A stretch of 64,000 bases of DNA, taken from the IMG/VR virus record IMGVR_UViG_3300044631_002648, positions 1-64,000 of that record. One strand, 5' to 3'. Source of the stretch: a virus. A program made the position numbers and the translations under genes. The notes beneath the pieces are model-generated. The model was not told the DNA's origin and did not search any database. It saw only the letters and a program-made list of their open reading frames with translations. Numbering within the stretch: position 1 is the stretch's first letter; every line of letters begins with the position of its first letter. Positions 29,707 to 37,352 of this stretch are shown here, in pieces.

Positions 29707-30050
29707 GGGGCGACGCCGAAAGCTTCGCCCCTCCTGCCAGCGTAAAGAGTGCTGCACGGCGCGGCCTTGAGCTGCGCCGAAAGCACGGCAAGGGAGGGCT
29801 TACTACAAAAGAAGCTGGAGAGCAAGGCATTGGAAGCGGCGTGGCACGAGCCACGTCGCTAGCTAACGGAGAGAAGGTTAGTGCAAACACCATTCGTCGC
29901 ATGGCTGCATTTTTCTCGAGGCATGAGAAGAACAAAAGCGGTGGTGAAAATGACGCGGGCTACATTGCTTGGCTTTTGTGGGGCGGCGATGCGGGGAGAT
30001 CTTGGGCGAATCGTACGCTTAGGATGCTGGAAAAGCGTCAAGAAAAATGA
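29359..30050 (+). CDS. -1 frameshift fusion protein, join(29359..29700,29700..30050)
   Basis: Slippage at A_AAA_AAG would fuse the 114 upstream residues to 116 more, giving 230 aa. The downstream frame has no ATG, GTG or TTG before its conserved-looking part (VKSAARRGLELRRKHGKGGL, EQGIGSGVARATSLA, GYIAWLLWGGDAGRSWANRT). A hairpin GGGGCGA/TCGCCCC (29707-29713 with 29725-29731) starts 6 nt after the heptamer, as in dnaX-type sites. The C-terminal domain resembles a module found in other phage head-region proteins; its function is unknown to me. Confidence 0.75.
29694..29731 (+). promoter_or_regulatory. -1 frameshift signal: slippery site plus hairpin
   Basis: A_AAA_AAG at 29694-29700 is in the correct phase with the upstream frame (AGA AAA AAG). 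A 6-nt spacer containing the stop codon leads to a 7-bp GC-rich stem with an 11-nt loop. Confidence 0.75.
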
Positions 30051-30361
30051 TGGAAGGCCTCAGGATGGTGCGTGAAGAGGAAGACGGCATCAGTGTGATG
30101 CAGGCCTTGCAAATTCTGTCCCGCAATGCCCATCGCAATACTTCTCGTTGGGAACTTGTTGAAAAGCAAGTATTTAAAAATGGGCGTCTCGAAGAAACTC
30201 ACGAATATGTGGTGAGTGTTTACGACGTGCCTGATTCGCAATTTGAGCCTGCAAAGTTTTTGATTTTTGAGGCAGTAGCAATGGCGAAGGCTTACATCAT
30301 GGACGGCATTGAAGAGCAGCTTGCTTCTATTCGCGAAGAAGATGAGGACGATGAGGATTAG
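30047..30361 (+). CDS. 104-aa acidic hypothetical protein
   Basis: ATG 30047 overlaps the preceding TGA as ATGA. The product (MMEGLRMVREEEDGISVMQA) is alpha/beta and ends in a long acidic tail (REEDEDDED). It overlaps the convergent repressor gene by 4 bp. It may be co-translated with the frameshift protein. Confidence 0.6.
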   Translation: MMEGLRMVREEEDGISVMQALQILSRNAHRNTSRWELVEKQVFKNGRLEETHEYVVSVYDVPDSQFEPAKFLIFEAVAMAKAYIMDGIEEQLASIREEDEDDED

Positions 30362-30648
30362 TCCTTCGTCGCATGAACGACGAAGGACGGATAGCCAAGA
30401 AGCCAGAGCACACTGAGCTGAAAAACGCCGCTCATCACTTTAATTTGAGCCACATCTGGGGCGAGGATGCCACTTTCAATGCGAGAGATGGTGGCCTGAT
30501 CGCAAAACAGCAGTTCCGCCAGCGCTCTTTGTGACAAACCACAACCTTGGCGAGCTTCCCGCACTCGGGAACCAATGAGAGCTTTAGCTTCGGAATAGGA
30601 GGAGCGTGGGCTTTTGACTTTACGCCCGCCCAAATCTTTTTGCGTCAT
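30358..30648 (-). CDS. XRE/Cro-CI family repressor
   Basis: The 96-aa protein has a basic N-terminus (KDLGGRKVKSPRSSYS), then a HTH_3 domain: IGSRVREARQGCGLSQRALA, ELLFCDQATISRIESGI and VFQLSVLWLLGYP. It is the only classic phage-type repressor in the window. It is divergent from the protease-scaffold gene, and the 60 bp between them carry inverted repeats, so autoregulation and control of the capsid operon are likely. Confidence 0.85.
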   Translation of the reverse strand: MTQKDLGGRKVKSPRSSYSEAKALIGSRVREARQGCGLSQRALAELLFCDQATISRIESGILAPDVAQIKVMSGVFQLSVLWLLGYPSFVVHATKD

Positions 30649-30708
30649 TCTATGCAGAATAGCATAATGTCTAGTAGACTATGCAAATGAAGCCCTTACA
30701 GTATATGT
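30649..30708. promoter_or_regulatory. Operator region between repressor and capsid operon
   Basis: CTATGC-AGAA-TAGCATAATGT (30650-30670), the perfect 11-bp palindrome GTCTAGTAGAC (30669-30679) and a further CTATGCA (30679-30685) fill the divergent gap. A minus-strand -35-like TTGCAT lies in it. The first element matches 15531-15550. Confidence 0.6.
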
Positions 30709-31905
30709 ATGAGCACCACATCTTGTCGGTACGACGTTTCTCCTATTGAGAAATATGAAATGACACCTGAAGGTTATCTTCGGGTGTGGGCTTCTATTGC
30801 ACGTACTGGCATTCAGCATTACACCGATGCTGACGGTTCTATCAGGAAGGAATTCCGCCCTGAAACCGAGGTGGCGTCTCCAGAAAGCCTTGCCTCATTT
30901 GCGGGGAAGGCCATCACGATGGAACATCCTCCTGTTCTTTTGGACAGTGAGAACACCAAAGATTACCAAATTGGTTTTACTGGTTCAGAAATTGTCTATG
31001 ACAATGGCTTTGTAAAGGCCGTTATGACAGTGACTGACCGCGAAACCATTGATAAGGTGATGAAAGGTGATGTTCGTGAAGTGAGCGCTGGCTATAGGGT
31101 CAATTATGATCCGACGCCTGGCGTTACCGATAGTGGCGAGCATTACGACGGCATCCAAAAGGAAATCAGTGGTAATCACGTTGCTATCGTTCGTCGGGGC
31201 CGAGCTGGCCCGCAGGTGAGGCTGCATTTGGATCGCCTAGATGCTGCTGACCCCTCCCTAATTTCCACTGAGGAAAATCAAACAATGAGCGCAAAAGTCG
31301 TTTTCGACGGCGCCGAGTTTGAGGTGAGCGAGAGCGTTGCTCTGGCGATCACCAAAGAACGCGAAGACGCCAAGATGTCCTACGAGGACATGAAGAAGAA
31401 GTACGACGAGCTGCAGGCCGCTGCTGATTCCATGAAATCCGAGATGGATGCAATGGAAAAAGAAATGAAGGGCAAGATGGACGGGGCCGAAGGCCGCGCC
31501 GATGCTCTGGCCGAGCAAGTTGACTCTCTGAAAGCCGAGCTGGAAGAAGCCAAGCAAATCAACGTGGATTCCATTGTTGAAGATCGTCTGGCTCTCATCT
31601 CCAAGGCCAAGCCTGTGCTGGATGCTGCCTATGAATTTGGCGGCAAGAGCGACCGTGAAGTGATGGTTGATGCCATCAAGGCAGTTCGCGGTGATTCTGT
31701 TGCTCTGGACGAGCGTTCCGACGATTACGTCCTAGCAATGTTCGACACCATCTCTGAAGATGCTGCCAATCGCGCTGATTCCACTGAGGATCTGCGTAAG
31801 GCAGTGGCTTCTATTGCCACTCCTGCTTCTGCTCCTTCCTCCTATATGGAGAAGCTGCAGAATGCTTGGAAGTCCCCTCTCTCCATTTCCAAGGAGGCTA
31901 AGTAA
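30709..31905 (+). CDS. Prohead protease-scaffold fusion (DUF2213-like)
   Basis: The 398-aa protein has an N-terminal protease-like domain, with MTPEGYLRVWASIARTGIQH, ITMEHPP (candidate catalytic His) and GDVREVSAGYRVNY, as in DUF2213-type phage proteases. From about residue 215 a long coiled coil (KKYDELQAAADSMKSEMDAM) forms the scaffold, and the C-terminus returns to helices. It cleaves and shapes the procapsid. An internal ATG at 31285 with GAGGAA upstream could yield scaffold alone. Confidence 0.85.
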   Translation: MSTTSCRYDVSPIEKYEMTPEGYLRVWASIARTGIQHYTDADGSIRKEFRPETEVASPESLASFAGKAITMEHPPVLLDSENTKDYQIGFTGSEIVYDNGFVKAVMTVTDRETIDKVMKGDVREVSAGYRVNYDPTPGVTDSGEHYDGIQKEISGNHVAIVRRGRAGPQVRLHLDRLDAADPSLISTEENQTMSAKVVFDGAEFEVSESVALAITKEREDAKMSYEDMKKKYDELQAAADSMKSEMDAMEKEMKGKMDGAEGRADALAEQVDSLKAELEEAKQINVDSIVEDRLALISKAKPVLDAAYEFGGKSDREVMVDAIKAVRGDSVALDERSDDYVLAMFDTISEDAANRADSTEDLRKAVASIATPASAPSSYMEKLQNAWKSPLSISKEAK

Positions 31906-31908
31906 TCC

Positions 31909-32478
31909 ATGGCCGTCACTTTTACCCCCAGCACAGGCGCTGCAGGTGGTGTTCAGTCCAGCTATCCGCTGGAACTGACCGCTGCTCTGGAAGGCCAGTT
32001 TGCTGACATTGCTGATAATAATGTTGCCACTTTCGTGAACGAAACTGGCGCTGGTGTTGCTTTTGGCGACCTGCTGGTGGTTAACACTGGTGGTTCCGTT
32101 GGTAATTCCGCTAAGACCATTGCCGCCACTGGCGACACTGTGGTGGGCGTGAATGCTCTCACTTACATCGAAGAGAAGGCCACTGATGCCAATGGCCGCC
32201 CTGCCGCTTCTGATGAGCAGGCTCTCAACGTGATTAACAAAGGCGTTGTTGCTGTCTACGTGACTGGCGCCGTTGATCTCACCTCCCCTGTGCGTGTGCT
32301 GTATGCCACTCACACTGGCACCACTGCTGGTGCTCATCCTGGTCGCTTCTCTCACGTTTTCGTGAGCGGTAAGACCCGCCGTCTGACTGCCGCCCGTTGG
32401 GTGTCGAAGACTACTGGTGCTGGTATTGCTCTGCTGGAGCTGAACGGCCCTGATTTCACCCTTGCCGCCGATTCCTGA
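31909..32478 (+). CDS. Head decoration/cement-like protein
   Basis: The 189-aa beta-rich, Gly/Thr/Ala-rich protein (MAVTFTPSTGAAGGVQSSYP, DTVVGVNALTYIEEKATDAN) lies 3 bp after the protease-scaffold gene and 12 bp before the capsid gene, where phages encode cement proteins. It resembles structural cement proteins paired with DUF2184 capsids. The ATG is in a CCATGG context with GGAGGC upstream. Confidence 0.7.
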   Translation: MAVTFTPSTGAAGGVQSSYPLELTAALEGQFADIADNNVATFVNETGAGVAFGDLLVVNTGGSVGNSAKTIAATGDTVVGVNALTYIEEKATDANGRPAASDEQALNVINKGVVAVYVTGAVDLTSPVRVLYATHTGTTAGAHPGRFSHVFVSGKTRRLTAARWVSKTTGAGIALLELNGPDFTLAADS

Positions 32479-32490
32479 TAGGAGGACACC

Positions 32491-33405
32491 ATGAGCGAAT
32501 TTCGTATGGATGAAGCGGGTCTGTTTCTTGAGCGTCAGCTTGAGTACATCCGCCCTCAAGTGTTTGAAGTCGAATATGCCGACATCAAATACGCAACAAT
32601 CCTGCCTGTAACCAGCGAAGCTGGTCCTGGCGCCCAAACCTTCACCTACCGCATCATGGATGCGACTGGTGACTTCAAGCTCATCTCTGACGCTGCAGAT
32701 GATCTGCCGCGTGCTGATGTGAGCCAGATCGAGCGGAGCATCAACATCCGTTCGTTCGGTGGTTCCTTCGGTTATACCGTGCAGGAACTGCGTGCCGCTC
32801 AAATGGCCAACGTGGCCCTGGAGCAGCGCCGCGCCGCCGCTGTGCGTCGTGCTTATGAAGAGAAGGTTGAAGACATTGCAATGTTCGGTGAGGCTTCTGT
32901 TGGCCTCGTCGGCTTCTTCAATAACTCCACTGTTGATGTGCTGGCTGCTGATAAGTGGTTCACTGGCGCTACCGCCACTGGCACCACCTCTCAGGACATG
33001 CTGGAGCTGCTGAACCAGGGTGTTACCGCCATCATCAATGGCTCCAATATGAAGGAGCAGCCCGACACCATTCTGATGTCGTGGGAAGATTACAACATTG
33101 TTTCCACCACTCGTAACTCCGATTCTTCGGACGTGACTGTGCTGGAATACTTCCTGCGTACCAACCCCTTCATCCGTAATGTTGAGCCCATCAATCAGCT
33201 TGATGCTGATAAGAGTGCTCTGACTAAGAATCGGATGGTGGTTTACAAGCGTGACCCCCAGAAGGTGCAACTGCACATTCCTCAGCCTCTTGAGCTGTTC
33301 CCCCCTCAACAGCGCGGTCTGGAATTTATTGTTCCTGCCCATGCTCGCGTTGGTGGCGTCTCTCTGTACTATCCGAAGAGCGTCATTTACGTTCAGGCTC
33401 CCTGA
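32491..33405 (+). CDS. Major capsid protein (DUF2184-like, HK97 fold)
   Basis: The 304-aa protein begins with a helical N-arm (EFRMDEAGLFLERQLEYIRP), then EYADIKYATILPVTSEAGPG and a FTYRIMDATGDFKLISDAAD E-loop-like region. It ends with HARVGGVSLYYPKSVIYVQA. This order matches DUF2184-type HK97-fold capsids. GGAGGA lies 7 bp before the ATG, the strongest ribosome site in the window, as expected for the most abundant protein. Confidence 0.85.
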   Translation: MSEFRMDEAGLFLERQLEYIRPQVFEVEYADIKYATILPVTSEAGPGAQTFTYRIMDATGDFKLISDAADDLPRADVSQIERSINIRSFGGSFGYTVQELRAAQMANVALEQRRAAAVRRAYEEKVEDIAMFGEASVGLVGFFNNSTVDVLAADKWFTGATATGTTSQDMLELLNQGVTAIINGSNMKEQPDTILMSWEDYNIVSTTRNSDSSDVTVLEYFLRTNPFIRNVEPINQLDADKSALTKNRMVVYKRDPQKVQLHIPQPLELFPPQQRGLEFIVPAHARVGGVSLYYPKSVIYVQAP

Positions 33406-33448
33406 GGAAGCCTTTAGGTAGTTCGTCAAGAAAAGGGTGGTTAAGCTA

Positions 33449-33862
33449 ATGAGCAGTTCTTTTTTGAACAAAACAATGCTTATTGCTTACCGCCCTGAAC
33501 TTGAGAATCCGCCGCGAGAAGCCAGCTTTGGAGTGATTACTAAGCGAGGCGTTATCAGCCTTGCTCCTGGACTTAATCAGGAAATTCCTGATGAGCAATG
33601 GGAAGAAGCAAAACTGAACCCTACGGTGCAGAGTCTTCTTCGCATTGGAGCCCTTGAGGAAATGAAGGAGCGAGTGGAAATCGAGACTATTCCTAAGTCT
33701 GCAGAAAACCTTTCGCAACTTCCCCTTAGTCAAGCCATCCAGGCCATTGAACTTCTCCATGATGAAGACAAGCTTTCTGATTGGAAGAAGATTGAAGGTC
33801 GTGTGAGGGTGCGCAACGCGATTAACCGTCGTCTTGAAGCCATTCGCACAGGAAAAGCATGA
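33449..33862 (+). CDS. Head-region hypothetical protein
   Basis: ATG 33449 gives 137 aa (MSSSFLNKTMLIAYRPELEN); a GTG at 33437 is also in frame. A beta-rich first half (VITKRGVISLAPGLNQEIPD) leads to a helical second half. It lies between the capsid and connector genes and overlaps the next gene by 4 bp. The role is unknown. Confidence 0.65.
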   Translation: MSSSFLNKTMLIAYRPELENPPREASFGVITKRGVISLAPGLNQEIPDEQWEEAKLNPTVQSLLRIGALEEMKERVEIETIPKSAENLSQLPLSQAIQAIELLHDEDKLSDWKKIEGRVRVRNAINRRLEAIRTGKA

Positions 33863-34170
33863 CAGTCACTTATTCTGGGTTCTTACAGCGTTTCCCTGAA
33901 TTCAGCCCTCATCCTTCAGGGATTGTGAATGGCGCCATTGAAAGCGCAACAGCAGATGTATCCTCTGACATTTTTGGTGATCAGACTGACCGTGCCGTGC
34001 GTTTTCTAGCTGCTCACATCATTGCTATTCAGCTTGCCCAAATGGGCGTCCAAATTGGCGCTACAGATGGAAAAGTGTATGGCAATGGGCTGGACGCCAC
34101 ATTGTATGGTCAGGAATTTAAGCGCCTTACAGAAGCGGCCTCTTCTTCATTGCTTGGTTTTGTTGTCTGA
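33859..34170 (+). CDS. Head-tail connector (DUF4054-like)
   Basis: The 103-aa protein (MTVTYSGFLQRFPEFSPHPS) has the FLxRFPEF start and AVRFLAAHIIAIQLAQ helix of DUF4054/gp6-like adaptor proteins that dock under the portal. Its ATG overlaps the previous stop, and its stop overlaps the next start. Confidence 0.75.
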   Translation: MTVTYSGFLQRFPEFSPHPSGIVNGAIESATADVSSDIFGDQTDRAVRFLAAHIIAIQLAQMGVQIGATDGKVYGNGLDATLYGQEFKRLTEAASSSLLGFVV

Positions 34171-34559
34171 TGACTAATCCTGCCCCGCCACTAGCTAATG
34201 CCACATTGGTGTTTGCAGTGGCGAGCGGATATGCGACAGATGCGGCCACTGGTAATTACGTTGAACTCACTGGAGATCAAACGTACTATGCCACATTGAA
34301 GCAGAGCAAGGATCCTCGGTACGATCAGCGGCTAGGGACTGACGAAAACGTCATCTATATGAAAGGCCGCCTAGTTGGTCCTCTTGCATTTTCGGGAGTG
34401 CCCCCTGGAAGCGTGGCTGGTGCCACCATTGAAAATCAGGAGGGGCGTTTTGAACTGCTCCCTACGACTGAAATGACTGACCACTACCGTCAGTTTTTGG
34501 GCACTCCAATCCACGGCTACTTTAGAGTTGTGGGAGCAGGAAGTGTCCTTAATCGTTAA
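34170..34559 (+). CDS. Head-tail joining-region protein
   Basis: The 129-aa beta-rich protein (MTNPAPPLANATLVFAVASG, FEVL-like GRFELLPTTEMTDHYRQFLG) lies between the connector and tail tube genes. That position suits a stopper or head-completion protein. No clear family motif is visible. Confidence 0.6.
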   Translation: MTNPAPPLANATLVFAVASGYATDAATGNYVELTGDQTYYATLKQSKDPRYDQRLGTDENVIYMKGRLVGPLAFSGVPPGSVAGATIENQEGRFELLPTTEMTDHYRQFLGTPIHGYFRVVGAGSVLNR

Positions 34560-34582
34560 TCACGCTCCTTCGCATTGTTTCA

Positions 34583-35161
34583 ATGGCCATTCAACATCCC
34601 ACACAGATCATCAAGAGCCAGGACACTATTGTGTATGTGGGCGCTCTTTCTGGCGCCACTCGTCCTGCAATTACTCCCGCCACTAACGGCGTTCTTAGTC
34701 GTCCCACTTCTGGCGTTCCTGCCAATAACTTTTTCTTGGGCGGCGTCACAAATGCCACTGTTTCCTTTAACGATGGCGAAACCGAATATTTCCTGCTTGG
34801 AAATGGCGGTTTTGCTGATGGCGTGAAGGTGACGCAGCGTTGCCAAGCATCCATCACTTCTTATTTCCAGAAGGATCTGGATGGCAGCAATATTGACAAT
34901 ACCCAGTTTGACGAAGCTTTCGATCTGATCCTGCGCGGTCGCACCGATAAGGATTACGAAGTGTATGTTGAAATCTTTAAGTTCTTGGGTGGTCAAACTT
35001 ATGACCTCACTTGCTTTGCTGCCACTGTGATGAATTACAACGAGAGCTATCCTGCTGATAATCTCGTTGAAGCCACTTTTGATCTGATGAGCCGTGGCAC
35101 CTATGGTGCTGGCCGCTGCACCATTTCTGGCGGCATTCTGCCCACCAACCCCAACTCCTGA
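34583..35161 (+). CDS. Major tail tube protein
   Basis: The 192-aa protein has a beta-sandwich pattern with long strand-turn repeats (VSFNDGETEYFLLGNGGFAD, DYEVYVEIFKFLGGQTYDLT, LVEATFDLMSRGTYGAGRCT). Size and position, just before a strong terminator and the tail chaperones, match tail tube proteins. Polymers of it build the tube through which DNA passes. Confidence 0.75.
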   Translation: MAIQHPTQIIKSQDTIVYVGALSGATRPAITPATNGVLSRPTSGVPANNFFLGGVTNATVSFNDGETEYFLLGNGGFADGVKVTQRCQASITSYFQKDLDGSNIDNTQFDEAFDLILRGRTDKDYEVYVEIFKFLGGQTYDLTCFAATVMNYNESYPADNLVEATFDLMSRGTYGAGRCTISGGILPTNPNS

Positions 35162-35185
35162 TCTTTGGACTAGAGAGTTTCTCAT

Positions 35186-35209
35186 TAGCCCCCGAAAGGG
35201 GGCTATTTT
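35186..35209 (+). terminator. GAAA-loop terminator after tail tube gene
   Basis: TAGCCCCC-GAAA-GGGGGCTA forms an 8-bp stem with a GNRA loop and is followed by TTTTA. It can lower transcription past the abundant structural genes. Confidence 0.85.
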
Positions 35210-35215
35210 AATGAT

Positions 35216-35620
35216 ATGAACGTCCTCCAACTGCGCGACACCGTTTCCCAACTGCTGTCTGGATTAATCGGCACTTATACATTGCCGAACAATACCACTC
35301 AGCCTGCATTGTATGTTGTTGGTCAGCAGGGAGTGCCCAAAGGATGGAAGGCCACTGGTTTGGAGGTGACTATTCGCCAGTACCCTAGGCAAACATCTCG
35401 TCCGCTAGTAGGAACAGTACAGATCAACCAGCTATGGGAAATTGTGCTGGTTAATTACACTCCTGGATCAAAGGTGCTGGAGGAGGCAATTTTAAAGATC
35501 TTGAGGCATTTCCCTGATGCCAGGACAAGTTATCAAGACTATAGTGACATTGCTTACGAGCAGTATCGAGTTTTGATTCCTGAAATCGAGCTGCCCACTC
35601 AATTTATGATCAGGCAATGA
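35216..35620 (+). CDS. Tail completion-like protein
   Basis: The 134-aa product (MNVLQLRDTVSQLLSGLIGT) has a QLWEIVLVNYTPGSK strand and a helix-strand C-terminal half. It lies between the tube and tail chaperone genes, where tail-terminator or neck proteins are usual. Its stop overlaps the next ATG. Confidence 0.55.
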   Translation: MNVLQLRDTVSQLLSGLIGTYTLPNNTTQPALYVVGQQGVPKGWKATGLEVTIRQYPRQTSRPLVGTVQINQLWEIVLVNYTPGSKVLEEAILKILRHFPDARTSYQDYSDIAYEQYRVLIPEIELPTQFMIRQ

Positions 35621-35853
35621 AGCTTGTCAAAAGCAAATGCGAGAAAGCTTGGCTGTTTAATACAGCCAAGCGAAGTGATGAGATAATTGCGGGGCTTGCT
35701 TGCTTTTTGCCTGGATGTGAAGAAAGCGTACAAGTGGAAATGGGAGGCAAGGAATGGCATGCGATGGTTCCTGCGAAGGCAGTGAATAGTCCTGTGCCAG
35801 TAAAAGTGACTAACGCTAGACTCTCTCTGCTTATTAGCGCTTCCCATGAGTAA
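35617..35853 (+). CDS. 78-aa hypothetical protein
   Basis: The product MKLVKSKCEKAWLFNTAKRS has a ATG that overlaps the preceding TGA and overlaps the chaperone start by 8 bp. It is a beta-rich, Cys-containing sequence with a SPVPVKVTNARLSLLISA end. The function is unknown. Confidence 0.6.
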   Translation: MKLVKSKCEKAWLFNTAKRSDEIIAGLACFLPGCEESVQVEMGGKEWHAMVPAKAVNSPVPVKVTNARLSLLISASHE

Positions 35854-36385
35854 ATATTCTTCGTTTTTTCTTCTCAGCAGTCCCGAGTACGAAAAGCTTG
35901 GAGATAAGTTGCGCCTGCGCAAATATGGCAGTTGGCTGGCGGAAGAAGCCTGGCTTAGGGAAGAGCAGTCACAAAAGCGTGCATTGTTTACCTTGAAGGC
36001 TATTGATCTAGCGCGCAAGATTGCAAAAGACAAGGGAATTGAAGATGCAGAAGCTTTTGAGCTACTGCAGAACAGTGGCATGATTGACGAAGAGCTAATG
36101 GGAGGCTATGCAGCAGAGGCCACTGCATTGATGGAGAATATGCCCTCCAACCGCACTCAGCTTGAGCAGCTTGTCACTATCTTCTTCCGCAATCGAGGCG
36201 AAGTGCTACAGGGCAAGAAATGGGAAGCCACTGATGACTGGACCGAGGAAGACACAAAGATGCTTCCTAAATTGGTTCTTGAGCAAGTGGAGCAATTCAT
36301 GCTTAGCGAGGATTCCACTGGCGTAGTAGGCGAAGAGGGCGAGGAAAAAGAAGAAGAAGAAGAAGAGGAAGAAGCAAAAAACTAA
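35846..36385 (+). CDS. Tail assembly chaperone, short form (G-like)
   Basis: The 179-aa helical protein (MSKYSSFFLLSSPEYEKLGD) ends in an acidic run (EEGEEKEEEEEEEEAKN). Two-frame chaperones of this kind bind the tape measure during tail assembly. A_AAA_AAC at 36376-36382 is the last sense sequence before the stop codon. Confidence 0.8.
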   Translation: MSKYSSFFLLSSPEYEKLGDKLRLRKYGSWLAEEAWLREEQSQKRALFTLKAIDLARKIAKDKGIEDAEAFELLQNSGMIDEELMGGYAAEATALMENMPSNRTQLEQLVTIFFRNRGEVLQGKKWEATDDWTEEDTKMLPKLVLEQVEQFMLSEDSTGVVGEEGEEKEEEEEEEEAKN

Positions 36386-36789
36386 TCAGTCGGTTAGCTG
36401 AACAGTCTGACGCTGTGTTGAGCAGGGCAACAGATTGGACATTTTTGTATTGCCAGCTAACCGCTTTAAACCTTCCAGACCCTATTTTCCACGCATCGAA
36501 CTTTGCGCGATTGCCAGTACGTTTGATTACAGACGTACTGGATAATCATTCAAAGATTTCTCGCATGCGTGCCAATGCGAATAGTTTGGCCACTGCAAAG
36601 ATGGGGGCGATGGTGGCATCTGCGCTTGGCAGCAAGGGAAATCAAGTGAAGGTGACTGACTTTTTGCCATACGAAATGGAAAAAGACACGGGAAGCGTGT
36701 CTGAAGAGACTAAAGAAGTGCTCAAATGGGCACTTAAATCCCAAAAACTTCCGCCCGCCATTGTCGCAATGCTGGGAAGCGAATTGTAG
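35846..36789 (+). CDS. Tail assembly chaperone, -1 frameshift form (GT-like), join(35846..36382,36382..36789)
   Basis: After slippage at A_AAA_AAC the -1 frame continues LISRLAEQSDAVLSRATDWT and NARLPV-type sequence up to the stop at 36789, giving about 314 aa. The downstream frame has no convincing start of its own; a TTG near 36418 lacks a ribosome site. A weak stem GTTAG/CTGAC lies shortly after the site. This is the standard G/GT layout just before the tape measure gene. Confidence 0.8.
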
Positions 36790-36833
36790 TAAATGCTAGA
36801 TTAGCAATAGCATATAGTCGGCGCATTGTAGTT

Positions 36834-37352
36834 GTGACGTATCAACTTCGATTTGAGAGCAATGCGTTTAAGGCAGACAGCGCCATTAGCAAAGCTTTGG
36901 ATGCATTGCAGCGAACTATTAATGGCGCCAAGAAGGTGGCGGGCGTGAGGGTAAGAGAAGAAGAGGTGAATAGGCTTGTAAAGCTTAGGGGAATAAATCA
37001 GCGCGTGTTTGCACGCGCAATGGACTGGGCCGATAATGATTTCGACCAGCAAATCCTTTCCGAGCAATGGGATTGGAAAGGACCTGATTTTGAAACAAGA
37101 AGAAAGAATGGCCAGACAGTTACTGAGCCTCGCGATATTGTTGATACTTCCGCATTGTTAAACAGTAAACGCAGGGAAGATTCAGCAGGTTCCATTACGG
37201 AATTTGAATGGACCGCACCTCATGCAGAAGGAGTGCATGATGGTTATGTGGCTAGGGGCGGCAATCGAAACCCAGCAAGACCATGGACAGAGCCCACTAT
37301 TGAAGATTTAGACGAAATTATTCAAGGCTTATTCGAGGAGGGCACTAAATAA
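36834..37352 (+). CDS. Neck/tail-joining protein (gp10-like)
   Basis: The 172-aa product (GTG start, MTYQLRFESNAFKADSAISK) has a helical first half. The second half has a HAEGVHDGYVARGGNRNPAR, then RPWTEPTIEDL pattern, as in HK97 gp10-like tail-completion proteins. Its stop overlaps the start of the tape measure gene. Confidence 0.6.
   Translation: MTYQLRFESNAFKADSAISKALDALQRTINGAKKVAGVRVREEEVNRLVKLRGINQRVFARAMDWADNDFDQQILSEQWDWKGPDFETRRKNGQTVTEPRDIVDTSALLNSKRREDSAGSITEFEWTAPHAEGVHDGYVARGGNRNPARPWTEPTIEDLDEIIQGLFEEGTK

Noticed and set aside
31732-33471. 579-aa open frame antisense to the capsid genes
   Set aside because: It lies wholly opposite well-supported decoration and capsid genes and has a low-complexity Ser/His/Gly/Thr sequence without motifs. 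Codon bias of the sense genes keeps the antisense frame open.
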